Source: Runella aurantiaca
GTDB taxonomy: Bacteria > Bacteroidota > Bacteroidia > Cytophagales > Spirosomataceae
Direction: 5' to 3'
Length of the DNA: 64,000 nt
Assembly: GCF_003339505.1 (NCBI RefSeq)
Contig: NZ_QPIW01000023.1
Coordinates: 1-64,000, forward strand
Part shown: piece by piece, positions 18,284 through 26,658 of the stretch
Layout: every line of letters begins with the position of its first letter
Position numbering within the stretch: the stretch's first letter is position 1
Program-made: the position numbers and the translations under genes
Notes under the pieces: generated by a model
Database searches by the model: none
The model's input: the letters and a program-made list of their open reading frames with translations, nothing else
What the model was told of the DNA's origin: nothing

Positions 18284-19591
18284 CTATTTCTCTCTGAAGA
18301 AAATGGTAATCGGTGCACCTTCAAAACCGAAGTTATCACGCATCCGGTTTTCCAAATACCGCACATACGGCTCCTTGATGTGTTTGGGATAGTTACAAAA
18401 CATCACGAAGGTCGGCGATGGTGTCGGTAACTGAATCATGTACTTGATTTTGATGTGCTTACCACGGTGCGCAGGCGGCGGATATTTCTCAATTTCAGCC
18501 TGCATTACTTCGTTCAACCTAGAAGTTGTAATCTTCTTCGTCTTATTTTCGTACACCTCCATTGCTTTTTCCATGACTTGGAAAATCCGCTGTTTTTCAA
18601 CTACGGAAGCAAAGATAATGGGCATATAATCCATCGGCGCTAAACGTTCGAGCATCTCTTTTCGGAGTTTATCGACCGTTTTTGAGTCTTTTTCGACCAA
18701 ATCCCATTTGTTAATCATAATCAGAATACCCTTTTTGGCCTTGTGCGCCATCCCAATGATGTGCATATCCTGCGCCTCCAAGCCACGGGTTGCATCGAGC
18801 ATTACGATGACTACGTCTGATTCTTCCATCGCTTTTACGGTACGCAACGTAGAGTAAAATTCAATGGCGTCTTTGACCTTGGCTTTACGACGGATACCAG
18901 CGGTATCGACCAAAATAAAATCTTTTCCAAAAGCTTTGTAGTGGGTATTGATGGCATCCCGCGTGGTGCCTGCAATATCCGTTACAATGCTGCGCTCTTT
19001 GCCCGTCAAAACATTCAAAAATGATGATTTTCCAACGTTAGGGCGTCCCAAGATGGAGATTTTCGGAATTCCTGCATCAGGATCTTCTATTCCAGCCGTT
19101 TTGAAGTGTTTTACCACATCATCTAGTAAATCGCCAGTTCCGTGGCCTGTTTGCGAAGAAACAGGATAAGGATCACCCAAACCCAATTCATAAAACTCCG
19201 CTGTAGCGTGTTGACGTTCAACCGTTTCAGCTTTATTGGCAATCAGAAAAACGGGTTTTTTAGATTTACGCACCACATTGGCAAAATCTTTATCCAAATC
19301 GGTAAGCCCAGACATACTGTCTACCATAAATAGAATCACTGTGGCCTCTTCCATGGCTATTTCGACTTGCTCGCGGATTGCATCTTCAAATACATCTTCC
19401 GAGCCTACCACATATCCACCCGTATCAATGACGGTAAAATACTGCTCAGTCCAAAAGGCATGGCCGTAGTGACGGTCACGCGTTACGCCGCTTTGGTCAT
19501 CCATGATGGCCTGGCGTTCTTTAATCAAACGGTTAAAAAGCGTTGATTTGCCCACATTGGGGCGTCCTACTATTGCTACTATATTTGACAT
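18284..19591 (-). CDS. der: Ribosome biogenesis GTPase Der (EngA)
   Basis: 435 aa, the normal length. Two tandem GTPase domains are seen: GRPNVGKSTLFN with VTRDRHYG and DTGG (residues 8-60), then GRPNVGKSSFLN with GTTRDAINTHY, DTAGIRRK and NKWDLV (residues about 180-300). A C-terminal KH-like domain follows (HIKIKYMIQLPTPSPTFVMF). Der acts in 50S subunit maturation. It lies downstream of era on the same strand, but a 326-bp gap separates them, so independent transcription is possible. Confidence 0.97.
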   Translation of the reverse strand: MSNIVAIVGRPNVGKSTLFNRLIKERQAIMDDQSGVTRDRHYGHAFWTEQYFTVIDTGGYVVGSEDVFEDAIREQVEIAMEEATVILFMVDSMSGLTDLDKDFANVVRKSKKPVFLIANKAETVERQHATAEFYELGLGDPYPVSSQTGHGTGDLLDDVVKHFKTAGIEDPDAGIPKISILGRPNVGKSSFLNVLTGKERSIVTDIAGTTRDAINTHYKAFGKDFILVDTAGIRRKAKVKDAIEFYSTLRTVKAMEESDVVIVMLDATRGLEAQDMHIIGMAHKAKKGILIMINKWDLVEKDSKTVDKLRKEMLERLAPMDYMPIIFASVVEKQRIFQVMEKAMEVYENKTKKITTSRLNEVMQAEIEKYPPPAHRGKHIKIKYMIQLPTPSPTFVMFCNYPKHIKEPYVRYLENRMRDNFGFEGAPITIFFREK

Positions 19592-19917
19592 TGTAATAAG
19601 TGTAAAGGAGAGAGTGTAAAGTGAAGCGTTTTACTTAATACGCTCTCTTAATCGTTTGATAGGCAAATAATATTTTTTATTTGCCTACATTTTTGTCTAA
19701 TTCAATAAAACTAACTGTTATTTATTACGCCAATTTTACGATAAGTCCCAGCATTATTCCGTTTCTTATCATACACTAAGTGGAATTTCAGAAGAAATTA
19801 GCTATATATTTGAAGCTTCTGTATAAAATAACAATGCCTCAAACGCGAGAAAGCCAGCCCATTATTAGGAAGTTACCTTACAAAAACGCGGCGTTTTCTT
19901 AAACCTTTCCCTTATAC
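19592..19917. other. 326-bp intergenic stretch between era and der, no gene seen
   Basis: Only very short open frames occur here. The stretch holds an imperfect hairpin near 19610-19650 (GAGAGAGTGTAAAGT with ACTTAATACGCTCTC) and a 9-bp stem AGGCAAATA/TATTTGCCT at 19661-19686. A weak GC-rich stem, CGCGGCG, sits at 19887, just after the era stop. It probably contains the era terminator and the der promoter. It is AT-rich with no tRNA or recognisable RNA motif. Confidence 0.5.
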
Positions 19918-20844
19918 TTAGCCTTCGTACCCAAACTGTTTCAATTTCTGTACTTTATTGCGCCAATCAGGTTCCACTTTGACGTATTGTTCTAAGAACA
20001 CCTTTTTACCAAAGAACTGTTCCAAATCTGCGCGTGCTGCCGAACCTATTTTTTTTAGCATGGTTCCTTTATCACCAATAATGATTCCTTTTTGGCTCTG
20101 GCGTTCCACCAAAATCACCGCCCTGATAACCAGAATGTCCTTTTTATCTTTAAACTCCTCCACAATGATTTCGGTACTGTAAGGAATTTCTTTTTTATAA
20201 TTCAGGAATACTTTTTCCCGGATTATTTCAGCCGCAAAAAAGCGCTCAGGTTTATCGGTTAGCTCATCTTTGGGGAAATACGGTGGATGCACCGGCAAAC
20301 ATTCCATGATGGCCGTAAATAAGGTGTTTATTCCTTCCTGTTTGAGCGCAGAAATGGGAATAATAGCCGCCGTAAAAAGTTTTTCTTTCCAGAAAGCGAT
20401 TTTTTCATTGATTTGTTCCTCCGTGGCAAGGTCGGTTTTGTTGATAATCAAAATGACCGCTCCCTCGGTTTTGGCCAATCGTTCGAGCACCTCTTCGTCG
20501 TCGTGTTTTTCAAAAATATCTGTCACAAAAAGCACCACGTCGGCGTCTTCAAGCGAGCCCTGCACAAAATCCATCATCGATTCGTGCAGTTTGTATTGAG
20601 GCTTAATAATCCCTGGCGTATCGGAGTAAACCAACTGAAAATCAACACCCTCGTGAACGCCATTCAAAATTCCCATAATACGGTGGCGTGTTGTTTGGGC
20701 TTTAGAGGTGATAATTGACATCTTCTCACCCACCAATACATTCATCAACGTTGATTTTCCTACGTTGGGTTTTCCCACAATACTCACGAATCCTGCGCGG
20801 TGATTGGGGTTGTTGTAAACTTCTATATTTTCTGTAGTCTCCAT
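19918..20844 (-). CDS. era: GTPase Era
   Basis: 308 aa. The N-terminal GTPase domain has SIVGKPNVGKSTLMNVLVGEK, switch residues TTRHRIMGI, DTPGI and INKTDL. The C-terminal type-2 KH domain has VERQSQKGIIIGDKGTMLKKIG and the terminal QYVKVEPDWRNKV. Era binds the 3' end of 16S rRNA during 30S maturation and associates with the membrane. The reading frame and length are standard; the start at 20844 gives a 17-residue leader before the G domain, which is normal for the phylum. Confidence 0.97.
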   Translation of the reverse strand: METTENIEVYNNPNHRAGFVSIVGKPNVGKSTLMNVLVGEKMSIITSKAQTTRHRIMGILNGVHEGVDFQLVYSDTPGIIKPQYKLHESMMDFVQGSLEDADVVLFVTDIFEKHDDEEVLERLAKTEGAVILIINKTDLATEEQINEKIAFWKEKLFTAAIIPISALKQEGINTLFTAIMECLPVHPPYFPKDELTDKPERFFAAEIIREKVFLNYKKEIPYSTEIIVEEFKDKKDILVIRAVILVERQSQKGIIIGDKGTMLKKIGSAARADLEQFFGKKVFLEQYVKVEPDWRNKVQKLKQFGYEG

Positions 20845-20927
20845 TCGTATTCCGTCTTTACTGCGCTATTTTTCTTTTGTTTTGGTCAAAGAAAAATATT
20901 CAATAAAATATTTTTTCACAAAGATAG

Positions 20928-20957
20928 TTGTTTTTTCTATAAAAGCTCTTACCTTTG
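20928..20957 (+). promoter_or_regulatory. Promoter of the initiator tRNA gene
   Basis: TTG at 20928-20930, exactly 19 bp, then TACCTTTG at 20950-20957, a perfect Bacteroidota -33/-7 promoter, 12 bp before the mature tRNA 5' end. Confidence 0.85.
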
Positions 20958-20969
20958 CACTCCCAACAT

Positions 20970-21042
<73 letters not shown>

Positions 21043-21045
21043 CGA

Positions 21046-21083
21046 AAAAAGTCGCTGAAATTCAGCGACTTTTTATTTTTTTT
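21046..21083. terminator. Terminator after tRNA-fMet
   Basis: AAAAAGTCGCTG (21046-21057), a 5-nt loop, and CAGCGACTTTTT (21063-21074), followed by a further T run to 21083. A-rich and T-rich flanks on both sides let it act for the convergent oxidoreductase gene as well. Confidence 0.9.
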
Positions 21084-21100
21084 ACCAGTAATTGTTTTTT

Positions 21101-22198
21101 CTACAACTTTACTGGCTTACCCGTTTTGGAAGATTGTACCGCTGCTTCTAAAATTTCCACTACAATTTGATTCACTTCCAACGAAGAAAGGTCTTTTTGG
21201 GGCTTAATATCTCCCTTTACGACGGCCGCAAAATAAGAGAATGGGTCGTCATAAGGAGCAGAAAGGGCAGGAATATCGCGCTTTTCTTCTGATGCATCCC
21301 GTTTTATGCCATCACCGAGGCGAACGCGCATTTGCTGGGTTTTATCACATACTACGTAGCCTTTTTGCCCATAAATTTCCATGTCCTTACGGTCAAATGG
21401 CCAATTCCACGAGGCCTGAATAATGGCCTGCGCTTTGGGATAGGTCAAAATAATGGTGGCTTCGTCGTCTACTTTCGGATACACATCTGGCTTTATTTGT
21501 TGGGTCACGGCCGTTACTATCAGCGGGCGTTCACCTTTCATGAGCCAAGTCATCAGGTTGGCTCCGTAGCAACCAAAATCAATAATGGCTCCACCACCGT
21601 TCTGTATGGGGTCGGTCAACCAACTCAAAAACTCCTGCGAACAACCTATTTCTTTGGGACCACGGTGCCCATCATGCACTACTACTTTACGAATATCTCC
21701 CATTGCATTTTGGGTATGAATCAAATCATACGCTTGCTGATGGCTTGAATACCAAGTGGTTTCAAAGTTAGTTAGTAATTGAATATTGTGCTTTTGGGCC
21801 AACTCAATCATCGCCTTAGCATGAGCGGTATTGACCGCTAATGGTTTTTCCACCATGACGTGAATACCTTTGGGCGCACAAATGTCAACGACTTGTTTAT
21901 GCTCATAAATGCTGTTGAACGCACAAACGGCTTCGGGCTTGGTAGCCGCAATCATGGCTTCGAGTGAGGCATACCAAAGCGACTCAGGCAGTTTATAGCG
22001 CTTTAGATAGCGCATCGCCAATTCTTTATTTGGCTCCGCAACACCTACAATCTCAACATCTCCCTGCGCAGGACGCCGTAAAATCTGGTGTACGTGGTCG
22101 TGTGTAAAGCCTGCAATGCCTAACCTGAGTGGTTTGGCAGCAACGGCAGATGCCCATAAAATTAAAATGAGCGAAAGAAAGCGTAGCGAAAGGTTCAT
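21101..22198 (-). CDS. Exported Gfo/Idh/MocA-family oxidoreductase
   Basis: 365 aa from the ATG at 22198; a TTG two codons earlier is less likely. Residues 1-21 (LSLRFLSLILILWASAVAA) form a signal peptide ending in AVAA, then the Rossmann NAD(P)-binding start PLRLGIAGFTHDHVHQIL. The catalytic EKPLAVNTAHAKAMIELA and the C-terminal IIDFGCYGANLMTWLMKG follow. Bacteroidota often export such dehydrogenases, usually by Tat; here no twin-arginine is visible, so Sec export of an NAD-dependent fold is unusual. The sugar substrate is unknown. Strong hairpins flank it on both sides. Confidence 0.87.
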   Translation of the reverse strand: MNLSLRFLSLILILWASAVAAKPLRLGIAGFTHDHVHQILRRPAQGDVEIVGVAEPNKELAMRYLKRYKLPESLWYASLEAMIAATKPEAVCAFNSIYEHKQVVDICAPKGIHVMVEKPLAVNTAHAKAMIELAQKHNIQLLTNFETTWYSSHQQAYDLIHTQNAMGDIRKVVVHDGHRGPKEIGCSQEFLSWLTDPIQNGGGAIIDFGCYGANLMTWLMKGERPLIVTAVTQQIKPDVYPKVDDEATIILTYPKAQAIIQASWNWPFDRKDMEIYGQKGYVVCDKTQQMRVRLGDGIKRDASEEKRDIPALSAPYDDPFSYFAAVVKGDIKPQKDLSSLEVNQIVVEILEAAVQSSKTGKPVKL

Positions 22199-22253
22199 AA
22201 TCAACGAGTTTTGGTACTAAAAGTAAACGCTGTTCTAAACTTCCCCATTGGAT

Positions 22254-22300
22254 TTCAATAAAAAGGGGCGCTTTCGATGAAAGCGCCCCTTTTTATTGAA
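22254..22300. terminator. Long perfect hairpin, bidirectional terminator
   Basis: A 22-bp perfect inverted repeat (22254-22275 and 22279-22300) around a 3-nt GAT loop. The core is GGGGCGCTTTC/GAAAGCGCCCC, flanked by A and T tracts. It lies 12 bp after the stop of the serine palmitoyltransferase gene and just upstream of the oxidoreductase start, so it acts on the leftward transcript. Confidence 0.93.
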
Positions 22301-22312
22301 AAAATATTTTAG

Positions 22313-23581
22313 CTAGGCAGGTACGGCCAAATTGGCCCGGTAGATACCAGCGTCTAATTTTTCACGCATTGTATCAAATGCATTTAGTGTTTTCTCAACG
22401 TCTTCAAGCGTGTGTGAGGCGGTAGGAATAAGGCGTAAAATAATTTGCCCTTTCGGAATCACTGGATACACGACAATAGAACAGAAAATGCCCATATTTT
22501 CGCGTAAATCACGTACCATGTTGGTCACTTCTGGCAAGCCGCCTTCCAACCCCTGCATGAACACCGGCGTTACAGGCGACTCAGTGTCACCAATGTTAAA
22601 GCCCCGACTACGCAAGCCATTTTGAAGCGCATCGACGATTTCCCATAATTGTGTACGCAATTCGGGATGCGCCTTGATTAGCTCCAACCGTCTACGTCCT
22701 CCTTCTACATACGGCATGGGTAGTGCCTTTGCGTAAGTTTGCGAACGCATATTGTATTTGAGGAACATGATAATGTCTGGATCATCGGCCGCCACAAAAG
22801 CGCCGATTGCGGCCATTGACTTGGCAAATGTGGAGAAATAGAGGTCAATCTCTTTGGATACGCCAAACATCTCCCCTACGCCGCCGCCGTTTTCGCCCAT
22901 CGTTCCAAAACCGTGTGCATCATCAACCAACAAACGGAAATTATATTTTTTCTTGAGTTCAACAATTTTATCTAAACTCCCGACTTTGCCCGACATTCCA
23001 AAAACTCCTTCCGTAATCACCAATATCCCTCCACCTTTTTCTTCGGCGAGTTTGGCCGCTCTAATCAGGTTTTTCTCCAAACTAGCCATGTCGTTATGGT
23101 TATACTTATAGTATTGCCCCATTTTGGCTTTATGCAGTCGAATTCCGTCAATCAAACACGCGTGGGCTTCGGCGTCGTACACAATCACGTCGCGGTGGTC
23201 GCACACACACTCAATGACCGACATCACCCCTTGGTATCCATAATTGAGCAAAAACGCATCTTTCTTTCCCACAAACTCCGCCAACTCTTTCTCAAACAGT
23301 TCGTGCAGGTCAGAATTTCCAGACATCATACGGGCACCCATTGGGTAAGCAAGGCCCCATTTTGCAGAAGCTTCCGCATCGGCTTTGCGGACTTCTGGGT
23401 GATTGGCCAAACCCAGATAGTTGTTCAGGCTCCAGTTGAGCACGTTCATACCGCGAAACTTCATGTGCGGTCCGATTTCGCCTTCCAGTTTCGGAAATGA
23501 GAAATAATGATGACTGTTTAGCGCTTTTGCAGAAGCCCCAATTGGTCCCCAGTTGTTGCGTAGTTTCTCGAAAATATCCAC
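22313..23581 (-). CDS. spt: Serine palmitoyltransferase-like alpha-oxoamine synthase
   Basis: 422 aa PLP-dependent enzyme of the AONS/KBL/SPT group. Features are NYLGLANHPEVRKADAEAS, NYGYQGVMSVIECVCDHRD, the PLP-stacking LLVDDAHGFGTMG and the Schiff-base Lys in FSTFAKSMAAIGAF. The N-terminal FEKLRNNWGPIGASAKAL and overall length resemble Bacteroidota SPT, which condenses serine with an acyl-CoA to 3-ketosphinganine, rather than BioF or Kbl. There are no biotin or threonine-catabolism genes nearby, which supports SPT. The product feeds sphingolipids of the outer membrane. Confidence 0.85.
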   Translation of the reverse strand: MDIFEKLRNNWGPIGASAKALNSHHYFSFPKLEGEIGPHMKFRGMNVLNWSLNNYLGLANHPEVRKADAEASAKWGLAYPMGARMMSGNSDLHELFEKELAEFVGKKDAFLLNYGYQGVMSVIECVCDHRDVIVYDAEAHACLIDGIRLHKAKMGQYYKYNHNDMASLEKNLIRAAKLAEEKGGGILVITEGVFGMSGKVGSLDKIVELKKKYNFRLLVDDAHGFGTMGENGGGVGEMFGVSKEIDLYFSTFAKSMAAIGAFVAADDPDIIMFLKYNMRSQTYAKALPMPYVEGGRRRLELIKAHPELRTQLWEIVDALQNGLRSRGFNIGDTESPVTPVFMQGLEGGLPEVTNMVRDLRENMGIFCSIVVYPVIPKGQIILRLIPTASHTLEDVEKTLNAFDTMREKLDAGIYRANLAVPA

Positions 23582-23762
23582 TTTACTATGCTATTTTTTG
23601 GGTTTGATACCGTTTTTGAATAAATTTTGTGCAAAATTATATATTCCTAACTCAATTTCAAAGAGTTAGGAACTATGACGTGATTAAGACAAAGTTTAAT
23701 ACTACGAATTTTACCCCAAAATTAAAAATGAATCCGGGCGAATAATCCATCTGTGAATATTC

Positions 23763-23770
23763 TAACTTTG
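23763..23770 (+). promoter_or_regulatory. -7 box for the Ala/Lys/Glu-rich protein gene
   Basis: TAACTTTG, a perfect match to TAnnTTTG, 40 bp before the ATG at 23811. A separate inverted repeat TTCCTAACTC/GAGTTAGGAA (23644-23672) lies between it and the divergent serine palmitoyltransferase gene. Confidence 0.6.
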
Positions 23771-23810
23771 TGTGTTGCCTTATTTTACATACTTTAAACC
23801 AATAAACTTT

Positions 23811-24167
23811 ATGGACGAACAATTGAAGTCTGCCGCAGAACAAGCCAAAGCGAAAGCGCAAGAATTAGCGGCTGAAGCACAAGAAAAATTTGAGGAAATA
23901 AAAGGTGAAATCACCGAAAAACTACAAAGTGTTGACGTAGAAGCGCTGAAAGCGCAGGCCTCCGCCAAAGCCGAAGAAATGAAAGCAGAAGCAACCGAAG
24001 CCTTTGCCGAAGCGAAAGTAAAAGCGGGAGAGTTGGCCGTGGAAGCACAGGAAAAGTTTGAAGACCTGAAAGAAGAAGCTGAAGAAGCCATTGAAAAAGC
24101 CACTGGCTTCATCAAAGGTCTTTTCAGCAGCGATGAAGAAGGCGAAGCAAAAGAAGAAAAGAAATAA
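23811..24167 (+). CDS. Ala/Lys/Glu-rich coiled-coil protein, LEA/apolipoprotein-like
   Basis: 118 aa from the ATG at 23811, with no cysteine, tryptophan or proline. It is almost entirely made of 11-residue-like amphipathic helix repeats. A 20-residue unit occurs twice, as KAKAQELAAEAQEKFEEIK and KVKAGELAVEAQEKFEDLK. The C terminus has a short hydrophobic patch (ATGFIKGLF) followed by an acidic-basic tail. Such composition recurs in LEA-like, YtxH-like and apolipoprotein-like proteins that bind membranes or protect proteins during stress; no specific function is claimed. It is divergent from serine palmitoyltransferase. Confidence 0.8.
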   Translation: MDEQLKSAAEQAKAKAQELAAEAQEKFEEIKGEITEKLQSVDVEALKAQASAKAEEMKAEATEAFAEAKVKAGELAVEAQEKFEDLKEEAEEAIEKATGFIKGLFSSDEEGEAKEEKK

Positions 24168-24173
24168 TTGAGC

Positions 24174-24214
24174 GCAGGCTGTAAACAACCCATCAATTGG
24201 GGTTTGCGGCCTGC
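24174..24214. terminator. Convergent hairpin overlapping the polymerase stop codon
   Basis: GCAGGC at 24174-24179 pairs with GCCTGC at 24209-24214, with inner AAAC/GTTT pairing. It lies between the coiled-coil gene and the convergent O-antigen polymerase gene and includes the latter's last codons. Confidence 0.5.
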
Positions 24215-25455
24215 ATCTTTTTCTTTTTGGAAATATTCATTTCAGCTACGGAAAACTGAAGGGAAGAAAGGTGAATATAGTAAAATAAAAAGGTCATCCA
24301 GGGGAAAAACAAAAACTGCCCAGCATTAAGATTAGACTCAAAGTACGGAATCACCATCAGCGCAGGCAGAAAAATAAAGGATTGACTATCAAACCGTACG
24401 TACTTCAAGAGGGCATTGAGCGCAAAAAAAACAATAAAGCACAAAAAAGAAAAAATCCCTCCCGAAAACAGAATTTCTAAGTACGAATTATGCGATGCCA
24501 AGTCGGTTCGTATTCCTGCATAAAACTGGAGCCCCGCCCGAAAACTGTCAAATCCAAAGCCCGTAAAAAGCACTTCTGGATTGTTTATAAATATCCCCAA
24601 AGCCTGTTCGGCCAATTTAAACCGTACTTCTCCTTTCTGCTTTCTAATATCTGCGTACTGCGCCCGCAAGTTTACTACCGAGTCTGGACTAGCGATGATA
24701 TAATAGGCAAACCCAAGAATACATAGGGTGGCTGCTACTTTCAGATAAATGGAAATTTGTTTGCTGCGCAACACCAACACCAGCGTAGAGAGCGCCAAAG
24801 CGGCAAAACTGCTCCGCGAACCCGTCAAGACAATGGCCCAAAGTGCTAAAAAAACCACTAAAAAAAATAGGTTGCGGGCCCATTTAGCCATGGGTCGATT
24901 GGCAAACAAATCAAAACCCATGACAATGAATATTGTACACCCCCATCCGATTACGTTTGCCTTGTAAGAGCCGATAGATTGCCCATATATATTTTCAGAT
25001 TGAAAAGCCACGCCTGTGACGAGCATTACAAGCACGGGATAGAAATAGGCCAAGCTAAAAATCTGTAATAATTTGATTTTGGCTTCGTCTTTGGAATAAT
25101 GGGCAAAAAGATAGACGATGAAGTAGTTGGTGTAAATTAAAAAGGGTATCCAAGCCACGATACGTTCAAAACTGCGCAAAAAATCAACACTAAACGGTAA
25201 AACAACCAAATTTAAAAACAGAAATAAGTACAATACCCAGTTCTTCTTTTTATCGAAGATGTACTTTATTTCACCTTGAGCTAGTATAATACCCGCCAAG
25301 GAAAAAACAACTAAACCCGTTCGAAAGAGTTTGGCCGCCTGAAAGTCATCTCCCCTCAGGCTGTACCCAAATACCACTAAAAATACATTGAGAAAATACA
25401 AAACAAGATGCCAGTCCCAATGCTGTTGATTCCGAAACAGATTACGCCAGTGCAT
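24193..25455 (-). CDS. O-antigen ligase/polymerase-like membrane protein
   Basis: 420 aa with about ten to twelve hydrophobic helices. The Wzy_C-type central segment is visible: ALWAIVLTGSRSSFAALALSTLVLVL, then a periplasmic loop with VNLRAQYADIRKQKGEVRFKLAEQAL and GFGFDSFRAGLQFY...SHNSYLEILFSGG, which carries the conserved Arg and His residues of this superfamily. It should polymerise or ligate lipid-linked glycan at the periplasmic face. It ends the leftward block of glycosyltransferases (28618 to 24193), so it likely handles the glycan that they build. Ligase and polymerase cannot be separated by sequence alone. Confidence 0.85.
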   Translation of the reverse strand: MHWRNLFRNQQHWDWHLVLYFLNVFLVVFGYSLRGDDFQAAKLFRTGLVVFSLAGIILAQGEIKYIFDKKKNWVLYLFLFLNLVVLPFSVDFLRSFERIVAWIPFLIYTNYFIVYLFAHYSKDEAKIKLLQIFSLAYFYPVLVMLVTGVAFQSENIYGQSIGSYKANVIGWGCTIFIVMGFDLFANRPMAKWARNLFFLVVFLALWAIVLTGSRSSFAALALSTLVLVLRSKQISIYLKVAATLCILGFAYYIIASPDSVVNLRAQYADIRKQKGEVRFKLAEQALGIFINNPEVLFTGFGFDSFRAGLQFYAGIRTDLASHNSYLEILFSGGIFSFLCFIVFFALNALLKYVRFDSQSFIFLPALMVIPYFESNLNAGQFLFFPWMTFLFYYIHLSSLQFSVAEMNISKKKKMQAANPN

Positions 25456-25518
25456 TAGTTTACAGTTTACAGTTCACCGTTTATCAAAAATCCATTCGAG
25501 CGCACGGCGGCCAACCGA

Positions 25519-26655
25519 CTATCGTTTACGGGTTACCGATTCAAGCATTTCCACAAAATTGCGTAACATTTCGTCTTTTGAAAACTTTTGGATAAAACTC
25601 AGGCCATTTTCCGCTTTTTGGACGCGCAACTCGGGCATTTGAATGCACTCCGTTATGGCATCGGCCAATGCTTGGCTGTTTCCAGATTCTACCAACCATC
25701 CGTTGTTTCCATCGTCTAATACTTCGGGAATACCTCCCACCGACGTACTTATGACCGATATTCCGTGGGCCAATGCCTCAATATTGGCCACCCCAAACGC
25801 CTCGGTATAGGAAGGTACACAAAAAATATCGTAGGTACTCATGTACTCAAATACTCGCTCCTGAGGTTGTGGGCCTACATAATCAAGCGTTATATTGGAA
25901 ATCCCAACAAAAAGAGACCGTAAATGCGGTTCAAATGGAGGCTCTGGCCCCACGACGGTCAATCGAAATTGATATTCTGTTATTTTTTGAAGAGCCTGCA
26001 CCAGCATTGGCAGATTGCCAACCAAATAATCTGCCTTAACAAACAATACGTTGATGATTGCTCCAAAAGCGCGTTGCGGGTTAAATTTCAGTCCATCCAA
26101 CGGAATGCATTTATACAAACGCCTTACTTTGGCTTCGGGTAGGTGATACGTATTGATGAGGCGTTGTTTTAAAAATTCTGAATTGGCAATCACAAGCTGA
26201 TGCTTAACGGCCGAGAGCTTTTCAAATTGCTGAAACGTAAATCGTTTTAGCCACAAAGGCGTGAATTCTGCATTTTCCCACGTCGCCAGCATATTCTTCT
26301 CGTCGTTGATCATCCCCACTGTGGGTTTTGGCGACACTAAACTTGCCCATGTACCATTAAACGAGTTAATGAAAACCAGTACATCAAAATCGTATCGCTC
26401 TTCGATTTTTTTTATCTGGCGATAATAGATAAACCAGCGCAAAATCTGCCCTAATGGCCTGAGCAAACGGGGAATGTTGAGCGAGACTTTATACACATAA
26501 GGCACATCCTTCAGGCGTTGTTGCGAAACATCTTCCGTTAAAATCCTGATTTCGTGTTGCGGAAACAACCTATTGATTTCGGGTATGATATTGGCAAATC
26601 TTACTGGGCCGTTGGTAATATTTTCAAAGGCGTTGGTGCAAAAAAGTATTTTCAT
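25519..26655 (-). CDS. Glycosyltransferase family 4
   Basis: 378 aa GT-B enzyme. The N-terminal half starts MKILFCTNAFENITNGPVRFANII, and the C-terminal donor site has VPSYTEAFGVANIEALAHGISVISTSVGGIPEVL with the EX7E-type glutamates. It lies 3 bp downstream of the methyltransferase gene and 63 bp upstream of the polymerase gene, within one probable transcript. The gap after it contains GTTTACAGTTTACAG, a short direct repeat of no clear role. Confidence 0.9.
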   Translation of the reverse strand: MKILFCTNAFENITNGPVRFANIIPEINRLFPQHEIRILTEDVSQQRLKDVPYVYKVSLNIPRLLRPLGQILRWFIYYRQIKKIEERYDFDVLVFINSFNGTWASLVSPKPTVGMINDEKNMLATWENAEFTPLWLKRFTFQQFEKLSAVKHQLVIANSEFLKQRLINTYHLPEAKVRRLYKCIPLDGLKFNPQRAFGAIINVLFVKADYLVGNLPMLVQALQKITEYQFRLTVVGPEPPFEPHLRSLFVGISNITLDYVGPQPQERVFEYMSTYDIFCVPSYTEAFGVANIEALAHGISVISTSVGGIPEVLDDGNNGWLVESGNSQALADAITECIQMPELRVQKAENGLSFIQKFSKDEMLRNFVEMLESVTRKR

Positions 26656-26658
26656 CCT

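Noticed and set aside
23780-24196. Open frames antisense to the Ala/Lys/Glu-rich gene, one of them Ser/Ala rich with 138 codons
   Set aside because: The sense gene avoids the codons that give antisense stops, so long antisense frames are expected. The sense product has regular helix repeats and a good promoter.
25455-25518. Short direct repeat GTTTACAGTTTACAG and similar text near 18230, as a dispersed element
   Set aside because: The similarity is limited to GTTTACAGT and lacks a consistent border or hairpin, so chance in AT-rich spacers is enough.
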